The notes beneath the pieces were generated by a model, which was not told the DNA's origin, made no database searches, and was given only the letters and a program-made list of their open reading frames with translations. Positions 16,215 through 25,419 of a DNA stretch of 64,000 nucleotides are shown here, in pieces. This DNA comes from Muribaculaceae bacterium (GTDB lineage: Bacteria; Bacteroidota; Bacteroidia; Bacteroidales; Muribaculaceae). The number at the start of each line of letters is the position of its first letter. Within the stretch, counting starts at the first letter, position 1. Both the position numbers and the translations under genes were made by a program. The stretch spans positions 1 to 64,000 of the forward strand of contig JAEDFO010000005.1 in NCBI GenBank assembly GCA_016292745.1. Reading direction: 5' to 3'.

Positions 16215-19200
16215 TTATCGTGTAACGGCTGCCTTGACGCTTTGGCCGTCGAAATCAACCACATATATTCCCTTCGATAGGGTCACATCAAACTGGTCTT
16301 CGTCGGAGGCGCCAAGAAGTGTTCCTGCCATGCTATACACACGCACATGCTTTCCTTGGGGGTTGGCAATGCGCAACCCTCCGTCAATCGGCATCACACG
16401 CTCGCCATCGACAAGCTGTGTGCAGCCGATGCCCGATTCCTTGGTAACGCTCAGCTTTATGTTATACAGATACAGATACTCGTAATAAGCTGGTGAGTAT
16501 GCCTGGAATCCGTAATAGTACACTCCACTTGCATCTACTGAAATCGGCACTGTAAACATAGCGATGGAGTTATCGTCATTGACAGTCGGGACTTCCGGTA
16601 TGTCAAGCAGTTCGGTGGTCATGGCATCGGCAGTCTTATAGGTTCCGAGCATCACTTTCAACGATTCAAGGAAGTTATAGTTGCTCGACAACGCGCCGAA
16701 TGTGAGTTCATATTCAGCACCCTTCTCCAGATTCAGCGGCGGAGAGATAAGCCAGTCGTTGGCTGCCTCACGGTAGTTGTACGGATAAAGGGCTGAGCAT
16801 GAGGTTTCGTCGTACACCCAAGTGTAGCCGTCGTTGTTCTCGTCGCGCACCGAATAATAGTTATACATATCGGTCCAGTCGCCGAACACGCCGCCAAAAG
16901 GTGGGTTGATTGGCGAGCCGATAACCTCGGCGTTTGACAGTTCGCCTTTGCAGCGTTTTCCGTCGGTACACGAATACACTGCATAGATGTATCGGTTGAG
17001 TGACGATGGAAGTGTTTCGCTCCAAGTGCATTCAGTAACATTTTCGGCAACTGTCACCTCGCCGGGATAACGCACGATGGTGTAGGTGAGTTTCGATGCA
17101 TCGAAAGGATATCCATTGACGCCAATGGTCGGGGCCGACCATGTGAGTGTTGCAGTAAGGTCGATGTCCGACAGTTTGATATCGGTGGGCGCTGCCGGCT
17201 CATCGAATCCGATAAGGAAGCCATAGTTGACCACCGGGCTATTTCCGGCGTCGTTGCTTGCCACAATATCAAAGTTATGCATGCGGTTTTCATCCGATGC
17301 CACTGCAAGGCTGATTCTTTCGCCCGGAGCGCCAGTGCCGCTATATTGCAGGCTACCATCTATTTCGGTGAGCAAATAGTTCACCTCGCCGCTCAATGGT
17401 TTGCCGCTGTAGGTTACCGATGGAAGGTCAAACTTCAGCACACCGCTGTTGGCTCCGGCACTCTCTGCCACATATTCAAAGTTGGAAATCACCGCAGGGG
17501 CATCGAGCGACGGCTCAACAAAGTAAGCGCCACTAATGGCTTTTACATCCTTGAGCCATGTGCGGAGCACTGCATTGGCATTAATCGGGTTAACCTCGAA
17601 TATCGGGGCATACTGCATGCCCAACGCACGGCTCGAGCTGCCGAAAAGCCAGAACATCTTGCCGGTGGAATTGTCGAAGAACAGGGCCTGACGATATTTC
17701 ATGTTCACAAGCAGGTCGTCGGCCATCATGTTCACACCTGTGATTGCACCGATAGTAGATATTTCGCCGGTTTGCTTATCGATGCGCGCCAGATAGTTCA
17801 TCTGGTCGCCGGTGTAGTAGTCCTCAGTTAAATAGAGTATGAACAGCTGTCCTTGGGAATCACACGCAAGCGACAGATATTTCTGGTGAAAGTCGAGTGG
17901 GCCGGAAATGCGGGCCATAGCACCGGTTTGCGGGTCGATGCTTACAAACCAAGTGTCAGTATAGTCCTTTACCAGGCCATAAATCACGTCTTGAGTTCGG
18001 TCGTAGGCCATTGTCACAGTGGTGTTAACACAATTCGACTCGAGTTCCACATCGGTCAGCAGTTCAAATGTCTTGGCATCGTAAATCTGCCAATGCGGCA
18101 CTTCGGCCTGTATGTTGTTCTTCGAATTGTAGGCATTACAGTAGATTTTACCCTCGTGATACACAACACCACCGGAAAACTGGGTGGCAATGACCGGGCT
18201 AGTGAGTGTCGGAGTGTATTCCTTCTCGGCAGGCAATGCAAATATTCCGTCGGGAGCATTGGTGTACTCATCGAGCTGCGCCTGTGTGAATGCAGCATAA
18301 AGTTCCACGCCGGGCATCGACATGCGGGTGTGATAATCAGCCTTCAGCGACAAATCGCCGTTTACATTGTCGAGTGCAACATCTTCATTGCGGGCAGGCA
18401 CAGTAAGTATTGGTTCTTCAACAGCGCCGCCGGTCGATATGCTGTACACACTCACATCCTTGATGTCGAGCGAATTGCCCACATACAACGCGTGGAAACC
18501 TATATTGTAATCGCCTTCCTCACTCACCTCAAACTGGTTTGATACATAGTCACCATAGCCGTTCTGCAACAGATTGCGGTACGATGCAATAACGGTAGAT
18601 TGCGATTCGGCAGTTGTGCCGGCGCCGAAGGTCACGTCGAGGTTGGCATAATAGGTCTGGTAAGCCGATTTCAGCTTATATTTTGCCAAATAGCGCACAC
18701 CAGGCTCAAGGTGCACCGATGGAGTGATAATCCAGTCGTCGCACCCCTTGCTACTTCCCGACATATACACACTACCGTAATCGTAGGCCCATGTCTGGCC
18801 GGCATCGGCATTCACCACAGTCCACTCCTGGAACGCTGTCTTGTTGCTCAGCGAAAATGCTTTCACCTCAGTTTCATCGCCGAAAGCATCATCAAGGTCA
18901 ATGGTCTGGCTTACGCGCTCCGATTCAAGGCCTGCAGCAACAGAAAGCCCTACGGTGAGGCTGCCAGCATATGTGGCTGGAGTAATAACATACTCGCATT
19001 CTTGTCCGGGCTTATTGGGTACGGGTATAGGATAATCATAATCACCGGCTAAGATATCGGCATATAAATCACCCCTAATGCGTGCACCGTCGCAGTCATA
19101 CTCAGGATTTATCCATTTAATTTTCACTTTTTTCTCACTGGGCATCGGCACCAATGCCATTGCCGGCACCGGTTCGGGTTTCTGTGGTGTAGTCTCGATA

Positions 19201-19691
19201 ACTCTTACCGATTTCAGCGACACGACTCCATTTGCCGGTGGCATTTGCAAATGAAAGCCAACTGACAAAGTTCCCTGGTCGCCTGTCCTGACATGGCTAC
19301 GGCGGGCTACAATGCCACTATGATGACTATACACCTCATGACCGAGCAATTGGGCATTATCGGCCGATGTGCCTTCAACCACATCGACAGTTACATCGCC
19401 AAACACACCTCGAAGCGATACTGCATATTCCAAAATGTAATCCCGGTTGGCTTCCAACGATATTTCGGGGCTGAAAAGCCAATCGTCGGCACTTGAAGAT
19501 GTTGTATTTCCCAAATATGCGATTCCCGACAAATCGGCAGTAACACCCCATGTCACTCCATCTCCATCGGAATCAACAGAAGTCCAGTCTTGGGCCGATT
19601 GGCTATCGGTAAACACATAGTTCACCTCCACGCCGAAGGCCACAGCCGAACTTGCTAACAATAAAAAAAATAAATAATAAAAACGTCTCAT
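16215..19691 (-). CDS. large secreted choice-of-anchor J / fibronectin-like protein
   Basis: 1158 residues from ATG 19691, which opens directly onto a signal peptide (MRRFYYLFFLLLASSAVAFG); the frame extends 18 residues upstream but without sense. At least three choice-of-anchor J units (lectin-like jelly rolls, each with a D-D-W-L-x-S-P or similar motif) occur at roughly residues 25-170, 270-420 and 985-1110. A beta-propeller-like central part (~500-740) and two fibronectin type III-like parts (~750-950) lie between. The end (SMAGTLLG ... GIYVVDF ... AAVTR) looks like a type IX secretion sorting domain. Surface or secreted role; ligand unknown. Confidence 0.8.
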   Translation of the reverse strand: MRRFYYLFFLLLASSAVAFGVEVNYVFTDSQSAQDWTSVDSDGDGVTWGVTADLSGIAYLGNTTSSSADDWLFSPEISLEANRDYILEYAVSLRGVFGDVTVDVVEGTSADNAQLLGHEVYSHHSGIVARRSHVRTGDQGTLSVGFHLQMPPANGVVSLKSVRVIETTPQKPEPVPAMALVPMPSEKKVKIKWINPEYDCDGARIRGDLYADILAGDYDYPIPVPNKPGQECEYVITPATYAGSLTVGLSVAAGLESERVSQTIDLDDAFGDETEVKAFSLSNKTAFQEWTVVNADAGQTWAYDYGSVYMSGSSKGCDDWIITPSVHLEPGVRYLAKYKLKSAYQTYYANLDVTFGAGTTAESQSTVIASYRNLLQNGYGDYVSNQFEVSEEGDYNIGFHALYVGNSLDIKDVSVYSISTGGAVEEPILTVPARNEDVALDNVNGDLSLKADYHTRMSMPGVELYAAFTQAQLDEYTNAPDGIFALPAEKEYTPTLTSPVIATQFSGGVVYHEGKIYCNAYNSKNNIQAEVPHWQIYDAKTFELLTDVELESNCVNTTVTMAYDRTQDVIYGLVKDYTDTWFVSIDPQTGAMARISGPLDFHQKYLSLACDSQGQLFILYLTEDYYTGDQMNYLARIDKQTGEISTIGAITGVNMMADDLLVNMKYRQALFFDNSTGKMFWLFGSSSRALGMQYAPIFEVNPINANAVLRTWLKDVKAISGAYFVEPSLDAPAVISNFEYVAESAGANSGVLKFDLPSVTYSGKPLSGEVNYLLTEIDGSLQYSGTGAPGERISLAVASDENRMHNFDIVASNDAGNSPVVNYGFLIGFDEPAAPTDIKLSDIDLTATLTWSAPTIGVNGYPFDASKLTYTIVRYPGEVTVAENVTECTWSETLPSSLNRYIYAVYSCTDGKRCKGELSNAEVIGSPINPPFGGVFGDWTDMYNYYSVRDENNDGYTWVYDETSCSALYPYNYREAANDWLISPPLNLEKGAEYELTFGALSSNYNFLESLKVMLGTYKTADAMTTELLDIPEVPTVNDDNSIAMFTVPISVDASGVYYYGFQAYSPAYYEYLYLYNIKLSVTKESGIGCTQLVDGERVMPIDGGLRIANPQGKHVRVYSMAGTLLGASDEDQFDVTLSKGIYVVDFDGQSVKAAVTR

Positions 19692-19742
19692 TATATTAAA
19701 GGTATTGATTGTTGTTACAGCATTACCATAAACAATGTTAAG

Positions 19743-19750
19743 CAAATTTA
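19743..19750 (-). promoter_or_regulatory. possible -7 box for the anchor-J protein gene
   Basis: Minus strand TAAATTTG fits TAnnTTTG, 52 nt upstream of the ATG at 19691; no good -33 box. Confidence 0.35.
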
Positions 19751-19848
19751 GTAACTTTTATTTACACATTCATAATTTAAAGCCAGTTTTATAGCATTTT
19801 GCACTACTTTTCCTGCCAATTATACATTTTTGCCTCTTCAAAAAGCAA

Positions 19849-19879
19849 GGGATGCACCGGGCATATGCCCATGCACCCC
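19849..19879 (-). terminator. terminator of the ROK kinase gene
   Basis: On the minus strand GGGGTGCATGGGCAT pairs with ATGCCCGGTGCATCCC (one small internal loop) and is followed by TTGCTTTTTG, 31 nt after the stop at 19910. Confidence 0.6.
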
Positions 19880-19909
19880 TCTTAAACACTGTTGTGTATG
19901 AGTAACTTA

Positions 19910-20872
19910 TCAGTTCTTTGCTTCCCAACCAAGTGCGCTGGCTCCGAGAACGGCTGCATCGCTTTCCTTGAGTTCCGACAGCAACAGACGGGTCTTGCCC
20001 TTGAAGCAGGTAAGGGTGTTGCGTGTCATGGCTTCACGAATCGGGTTCATAAGCAAATCGCCCGACTTCGACAAGCCACCGAACAAGATTATTGCCTCAG
20101 GCGACGAGAAATTGATGAAATCGGCAAATGTCTCACCCAGAATCTTTCCTGTGTATTCAAAAATCTCCTTTGCAAGCATGTCGCCAGCTACAGCTGCATC
20201 GTATACATCCTTCGATGTGATATCCTCTATATGAAGATTGCGCAGCAACGATGGCTCTGTGCGTATTTCAAGGAATTCGCGGGCTGTGCGTGCTACACCT
20301 GTTGCCGAGCAATATGCCTCCAAGCATCCGCTGCGGCCACATCCACATATACGGCCATTGTTACGCTTTACAACTACGTGACCAAGCTCACCGGCAAAGC
20401 CGTCGTGACCATACACGAGCTGCCCGTTAATTACTATACCACTACCTACTCCTGTGCCGAGGGTAATCATTATGAAATCCTTCAAGCCTCGAGCCACGCC
20501 ATATGTCATTTCACCGATTGCGGCTGCATTGGCATCGTTGGTAATGGTTACAGGTATACCAAACTTCTCGCTCAGCATATCAGCCAACGGAATCTTGCCG
20601 CCCCATGGCAAATTAGGAGCATCTTCTATCATGCCTGTGAAATAGTTGGCGTTGGGTGCTCCTACTCCGATGCCATGCACTTTGTCCTTGGCATCGTTGG
20701 CAACTATCAATCGGTCGAGCTCGGTCGACAATTCATCGATATAATCCTCGATTTTGCTGTGTTTTGCTGTTTTTATCGAACTGCTGGCTATCACGTTGCC
20801 ACGTGCATCTACAATTCCGAATACGGTATTTGTTCCACCTATATCAATACCGACTACATAAGGTTTGCTCAT
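19910..20872 (-). CDS. ROK family sugar kinase (glucokinase type)
   Basis: 320 residues from ATG 20872. The phosphate-binding motif GIDIGGTNTVFGIVD opens the protein, and the ROK zinc-site signature CGCGRSGCLEAY is present near residues 165-180, preceded by GELGH. There is no N-terminal helix-turn-helix, so it is an enzyme rather than a NagC/XylR-type repressor. Glucose is the likeliest substrate; other hexoses cannot be excluded. The frame extends 21 residues further upstream, but that part is not conserved-looking and runs into the leader. Monocistronic, with a terminator after it. Confidence 0.9.
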   Translation of the reverse strand: MSKPYVVGIDIGGTNTVFGIVDARGNVIASSSIKTAKHSKIEDYIDELSTELDRLIVANDAKDKVHGIGVGAPNANYFTGMIEDAPNLPWGGKIPLADMLSEKFGIPVTITNDANAAAIGEMTYGVARGLKDFIMITLGTGVGSGIVINGQLVYGHDGFAGELGHVVVKRNNGRICGCGRSGCLEAYCSATGVARTAREFLEIRTEPSLLRNLHIEDITSKDVYDAAVAGDMLAKEIFEYTGKILGETFADFINFSSPEAIILFGGLSKSGDLLMNPIREAMTRNTLTCFKGKTRLLLSELKESDAAVLGASALGWEAKN

Positions 20873-20982
20873 AACTACTAAATTTAGGATAATTATTGTT
20901 GAAAAAATGTTTGTTTTCTTTTTAGCATAAGGCATTAATACATTAATGGACCAAATGCCTTTATTACCTTCAAAAGATTACG

Positions 20983-20990
20983 CAAATATA
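20983..20990 (-). promoter_or_regulatory. possible -7 box for the ROK kinase gene
   Basis: Minus strand TATATTTG is an exact -7 match, 110 nt upstream of the ATG at 20872. Just upstream of it lies the inverted repeat at 21003-21034. Confidence 0.4.
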
Positions 20991-21002
20991 ACCATTAATT
21001 CG

Positions 21003-21034
21003 GACTAAAAAGGTAAATAATCGCTATTTTAGTC
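21003..21034. repeat. 8-bp inverted repeat upstream of the ROK kinase
   Basis: GACTAAAA (21003-21010) and TTTTAGTC (21027-21034), perfect arms with 16 nt between. It covers the region where the -33 element of the putative promoter would be expected. It could be an operator; nothing else supports this. Confidence 0.35.
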
Positions 21035-21091
21035 TAAAGTCGATTATAATTCATAAATCTCCCCCTGAATTGTATTGCTTTTCGCTTCCCA

Positions 21092-21463
21092 TTAGCAGAT
21101 AACTGGCATACATAGGAATTCTCTGACTCCTATAGCCACATATAAATCAACAACCAGGAAAAGTGCCATTGATAAGTTTCTTTGTAGTTTCGAATAATTC
21201 ATATAGCGTAATATGAAGAACGATGCCATTGTCAAACCAATCATAATGAATATTCCAATTAATGTGGCTTCTAATTCTGTCAAAATCGGTGGCTCATCAC
21301 AAGCACAAGAATAGTAATTATGTCCATATCTTGAGGTGTGCATTATCATACTGTAGATAACTCCAGTAAAGACATAGTATATAAACATAAGTACCATTGA
21401 GCAAAATGCCAACACAATAGTCATTGCCGGTTTCGGAATGTAATCATAAACGGAATTATCCAT
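21092..21463 (-). CDS. small uncharacterised membrane protein
   Basis: 123 residues from ATG 21463 (MDNSVYDYIPKPA); a start at 21493 would add ten residues. Three hydrophobic segments are seen at about 14-38, 65-85 and 95-112, with a cysteine pair (CAC) in the loop after the first. No family recognised. Base composition is more AT-rich than the genes around it. It is real coding sequence in my view because of the consistent hydrophobic layout, but there is no functional clue from its neighbours. Confidence 0.55.
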   Translation of the reverse strand: MDNSVYDYIPKPAMTIVLAFCSMVLMFIYYVFTGVIYSMIMHTSRYGHNYYSCACDEPPILTELEATLIGIFIMIGLTMASFFILRYMNYSKLQRNLSMALFLVVDLYVAIGVREFLCMPVIC

Positions 21464-21532
21464 ATCACAAGTGCGTTTTAAATAGAAAAACAATTATTCA
21501 TAGTTGTAGCGAAATATTTGTGGCCTATGATG

Positions 21533-21955
21533 TCATTTTGCGGGGATGTTCATCACTCCTTTCACATCGATTACCATGATGCCGGAACTGTCGATGTTGA
21601 TTATCACCAGTTTGCGCGACGCTTTCTTCATCTTGTCGTCGATGAACACTGCAATATACGAATCACCGACTTCGTTGTCGATAATCTTGGTATAGCTTCC
21701 GTCGCTTATGATTCCGACATTGTTTTTCACTGTCCGCTTGGCTGTTTCATCGGCATTTTCCACAAAATAGCTCTTGGCCTCCTTGATACTTAACGACAAA
21801 TATTGTGCCAAGTGCATTTCTGCCACCTGTTCCTTCTCAAGCACCTTAACATTTGGCATGCTCGACATATTTTTCAGAAATTGCTTCATCGACAGCGCAT
21901 TGGCCGATACTGTCATCATCACCACTGCGGCTATCGCCACTATTATCCGTTTCAT
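21533..21955 (-). CDS. small secreted protein, DUF4252-like
   Basis: 140 residues from ATG 21955 (two residues inside the longest frame), opening with a signal peptide ending near SANA. The mature part has an amphipathic N-terminal half and a beta-rich C-terminal half with IIDNEVGDSYIAVF and LVIINIDSSGIMVIDVKGVM, reminiscent of DUF4252 proteins of Bacteroidales; that assignment is tentative. It is divergent from the ATP-grasp gene at 22040 with 84 nt between starts. Confidence 0.65.
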   Translation of the reverse strand: MKRIIVAIAAVVMMTVSANALSMKQFLKNMSSMPNVKVLEKEQVAEMHLAQYLSLSIKEAKSYFVENADETAKRTVKNNVGIISDGSYTKIIDNEVGDSYIAVFIDDKMKKASRKLVIINIDSSGIMVIDVKGVMNIPAK

Positions 21956-22027
21956 AGTCATTTGTTATTCATGGCGGTTGTCGCCGTTTATAATTTGTTT
22001 CCAACATACAAATTTCGCTATTTTCAC

Positions 22028-22035
22028 TAATTTTG
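22028..22035 (+). promoter_or_regulatory. -7 box immediately before the ATP-grasp gene
   Basis: TAATTTTG is an exact TAnnTTTG box ending 5 nt before the ATG at 22040. If used, transcription would begin at or next to the start codon. No TTTG is found 19-21 nt upstream. Confidence 0.45.
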
Positions 22036-22039
22036 CAAT

Positions 22040-23224
22040 ATGGCAAACAAAAAAATCTTCATTTTCAATCCGGAAAACGATATGGCACTGGCTTTTGGCG
22101 GTGATTTCTACACACCGCCTCCTCTGCCGGCAATGCTGCGACACGACCTTAAGCTGCTGCCAATTTGGATGGCCGACACCGACGATGCAGTGATGGCCGA
22201 CAATGTTCCAGCCCAGTGGATTCGCCAAACAGCCACACAAATCAATGGCGTGTGCACCAATATTGTGGCCCGACAGGATATCAGGCATGCCGACTATTCG
22301 TTTTCGCCTTGGGGATGGAGCCCGTCGCTCCGACGCGAACTCGTGGCTGCCGGTGCCAACGATTCATCGTTACCATCACGAGACCGGATTGAACAGATAA
22401 GAGAACTGTCGCACCGTCGCTCGAGCATCATCATTCACAATGCTGTCAACCAAGCCATCGGCTATCAACTGGCACCAACACCCGTAGAACTTCATTCGTT
22501 CGAGGCTGTCAGACAATTTGCAGCGGCCAATCCGGGCTGTTTTCTGAAGGCTCCATGGTCGAGCAGCGGAAAGGGAATTTTCCGCGCCGTCGATACCGAT
22601 GCGTTGGCACTTGAACGGTGGTGCAACGGTGTGCTGCGACGCCAAGGCTCGATATTGGCCGAGAAGCCGCTCGATAGCCTGCTCGATTTTGCCATGGAAT
22701 TCAAGATTGATAACGGCAAAGCCTCGTTTGTAGGATACTCCGTGTTTGCCAACAACAGCCAAAGCTCGTTCAGCAGCTGCATAATTGGCAGTGAGAGCCA
22801 TCTTGAAAGCCTAATTGTCGATGTTCTTGGCGACGCCAAACTTCTCAGCAACGTACGGAATGCCCTCAGCCCTATTCTCGAGAAGCTAATAGGCTCCTGC
22901 TATTCCGGATTCCTCGGCATCGACATGATGGTATATACCCACAACGGCACACCGCAACTGTGTCCGTGCATCGAGATTAATCTGCGCTGCACCATGGGAG
23001 TGGTGGCTGCAATCATATCCAGCCGATTCGTCGCACCGGGCACAACAGGCAGTTTTCATGTCGATTTTTTCAAGACTTCCGCCGAATTAAAGGCTCATTG
23101 TCAGGCTCTTGCCGCACAGAATCCGGCAAAGATTGCCCTCGGCCGCATGGAATCGGGATTCTTCGAGTTGACGCCCTTCGAGTCCACGAGCCAATACATC
23201 GCCTACCTTATTCTGCATAAATAA
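22040..23224 (+). CDS. uncharacterised ATP-grasp-like protein
   Basis: 394 residues, no signal peptide. It opens with IFIFNPENDMALAFGGDFY, a motif I associate with a conserved Bacteroidales protein of unknown function. Middle and C-terminal parts carry ATP-grasp hallmarks: FLKAPWSSSGKGIF (lysine plus glycine-rich loop, ~residues 168-181), ILAEKPL (adenine-contacting region), FLGIDMMVY and the metal-binding CIEINLRCTMG near residue 320. ATP-grasp enzymes ligate a carboxylate to an amine or thiol; the substrates here are unknown. ATG 22040 keeps the conserved motif and lies only 5 nt after a -7 box. Confidence 0.85.
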   Translation: MANKKIFIFNPENDMALAFGGDFYTPPPLPAMLRHDLKLLPIWMADTDDAVMADNVPAQWIRQTATQINGVCTNIVARQDIRHADYSFSPWGWSPSLRRELVAAGANDSSLPSRDRIEQIRELSHRRSSIIIHNAVNQAIGYQLAPTPVELHSFEAVRQFAAANPGCFLKAPWSSSGKGIFRAVDTDALALERWCNGVLRRQGSILAEKPLDSLLDFAMEFKIDNGKASFVGYSVFANNSQSSFSSCIIGSESHLESLIVDVLGDAKLLSNVRNALSPILEKLIGSCYSGFLGIDMMVYTHNGTPQLCPCIEINLRCTMGVVAAIISSRFVAPGTTGSFHVDFFKTSAELKAHCQALAAQNPAKIALGRMESGFFELTPFESTSQYIAYLILHK

Positions 23225-23293
23225 CGGCAGAAACTTTCTAATACCGCACTTTTATTGTATTTTTGAAAAGCTAATACCTAAATAGTATTTATC

Positions 23294-25396
23294 ATGAGAA
23301 CAAGAATCATTTCAATAGTCATCGCAGCCGTACTTTGCAACATTCTCGGCATGGCTACAACGCGTCCAAACATTGCAAAGACCGAAGGCATGCGAATTTT
23401 CAAGACTTTGCTTTGTAATCCATCAAATTTCCCGGTATCATTCACCTACAACGGAGTAGACCACAAAGGCTTTGGCGGGCTTAAGGTAATAAGCCGCGAT
23501 GTAGTCGATACCGATGCCGGTCGACAGGCCACCATGCGATTTGCGCTCGACGATGCCACGCAGATTACCTCCGTTGCCAACTACAACGCTGCGTTCGGCG
23601 AGGTGGAGTACACAGTCTGGTTTTCGAATGTCAGCAAAACGGCCACCAGTGCTGTTCTGGAGAACGTTGTATCGGCCGACGTCAACTTCAAGGGCGCAAG
23701 CCCTCGCCTGCGCGGCAACCTCGGTGACCACGAGAACCAATATGCGGCCTACGACCGCGATATAAAAGAACCCATCACCTTCCGCTCCGATGGCGGTAGA
23801 GCCACACATATCGTGTTCCCGTATTTCGACCTCGTCCATGGTAATGGCGGCACTCTGCTGGCTATTGGATGGGCCGGAACATGGAACGCATCGTTCACGG
23901 CTAAAGGCAACACCACACGATGGCAAGCCGCCAGCTGCAACGATTTCTGTTCGGTGCTGCTCCCAGGCGAAAGTGTGCGCACCGCTCTAATCGTGATGCT
24001 CCCATACAAAGGACGCAATGCCGACGATGCCACAAACTTGTGGCGCGACTGGTTCGTCAACTACAACATGCCGCGAGCCAATGCTTCGGGAGAGCTCATC
24101 AAGCCGTTTTCCACCGCTTGCTTCTCTGGTGACACAGGACTGCCGAACTCCGACGGCAGCATCTCTGAACGATTCTACACATGGCGACGCACACTCGACC
24201 GTCTGGTATACGAAAAAGTGATTCCCGATTTTCGTTGGTTTGATGCCGGATGGTATTTCGATACCTATGGAAACACTGTTGCCGAAAACTGGTGGGGCAC
24301 TGTAGGTTCCTGGGAACTCGATACAATCAAATGGCCAGGAAACACCCTCCGCGAATCGAACGAGGCATGCCATACCGCCGGAATGAAAGTGCTGATGTGG
24401 TTTGAACCTGAACGGGTTACCGGAGTTGACGGCCTGGTGAAAAACTACGGTTACAAGCCAGAGTGGGCAATATCGAACGGGCACGGCGTAATTACCAACG
24501 ACCTTGGCAATCCGGAATGTCTTGAATGGACGCTTAACCGCATCACTAAGGTGATGAGCGAAAACGCCGTCGACCTGTATCGTGAGGACAATAACAGCGA
24601 CCCTGGCACCACCTGGCCAATGATGGACAATCAGCAAGCAACAAGCCTCGGAAAGCCCCGTAAGGGCATCACCGAAAACAAGGCTATCGTGGGCCATTAC
24701 GCACTGTGGGACGGAATCATCAGCTTCTGCGCAGAAAACGGCAAATGCACATTCATCGACAACTGCGCCTCGGGCGGTGGCCGAAACGACATCGAATCGT
24801 TGCGCCGAAGCATGCCGTTCCTCCGCAGCGATGCCGACCGCACCACCACAGGTCTGCGATTATCTATGAGCTCTACATTCAACAAATGGATTCCGTTCTG
24901 CGGATCCTCAACCAAGGAATCTGTGCGACAGCTCGACAATGGCCTGGCAGGCGGAAGCACCAGCTACATTTCGCGTGCTTCATGGCTCCCAATCTACAAT
25001 TTAGCGGAGTGCTACACCCACGATGTAATGCTCGACTACAACCGTGTACGCAAGAATGTTGGTGAATGGCGCAAGTACAGCCATCTTCTCCTCAAGGATT
25101 ACTACGTGCTTACTCCATGGCACAGTCCTACCGACACATCGGGTTGGACTGTGTTTGCTTACGCCGACCGTGATTCGGGCGAAGCGGTTGTCACCGCATT
25201 CCGCCAGGAAACCTCTGCCGAAAACTCTTTCATCGCAAAACTTCCTTTTGCCGAGCCAAGAGCATCTTACACCCTCACCAACGAGGACACCGGCGAGCAA
25301 CTCCAGCTATCGGGTGAGAAACTGAAATCAGAGGGGCTGACCATAATCCTCAGCGAGCCAAAGTCGTCGGCTGTTTGGCATATCAAAAAGAAATAA
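23294..25396 (+). CDS. GH36-type alpha-galactosidase (secreted)
   Basis: 700 residues with a signal peptide (cleavage near NILGMA). N-terminal beta-sandwich to ~270, then a TIM barrel: FRWFDAGWYF, MKVLMWFEPERV, the nucleophile motif YREDNN (Asp432), CASGGGRND, and the acid/base in LRSDAD (Asp513); a short beta domain ends the protein. This is the clan-D pattern of alpha-galactosidases. It should release terminal alpha-galactose, or act on a related alpha-linked sugar, in the periplasm. First gene of a three-enzyme operon; the GH43 gene follows after 23 nt. Confidence 0.9.
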   Translation: MRTRIISIVIAAVLCNILGMATTRPNIAKTEGMRIFKTLLCNPSNFPVSFTYNGVDHKGFGGLKVISRDVVDTDAGRQATMRFALDDATQITSVANYNAAFGEVEYTVWFSNVSKTATSAVLENVVSADVNFKGASPRLRGNLGDHENQYAAYDRDIKEPITFRSDGGRATHIVFPYFDLVHGNGGTLLAIGWAGTWNASFTAKGNTTRWQAASCNDFCSVLLPGESVRTALIVMLPYKGRNADDATNLWRDWFVNYNMPRANASGELIKPFSTACFSGDTGLPNSDGSISERFYTWRRTLDRLVYEKVIPDFRWFDAGWYFDTYGNTVAENWWGTVGSWELDTIKWPGNTLRESNEACHTAGMKVLMWFEPERVTGVDGLVKNYGYKPEWAISNGHGVITNDLGNPECLEWTLNRITKVMSENAVDLYREDNNSDPGTTWPMMDNQQATSLGKPRKGITENKAIVGHYALWDGIISFCAENGKCTFIDNCASGGGRNDIESLRRSMPFLRSDADRTTTGLRLSMSSTFNKWIPFCGSSTKESVRQLDNGLAGGSTSYISRASWLPIYNLAECYTHDVMLDYNRVRKNVGEWRKYSHLLLKDYYVLTPWHSPTDTSGWTVFAYADRDSGEAVVTAFRQETSAENSFIAKLPFAEPRASYTLTNEDTGEQLQLSGEKLKSEGLTIILSEPKSSAVWHIKKK

Positions 25397-25419
25397 TCAT
25401 ATAAAACTCCAATAACATC

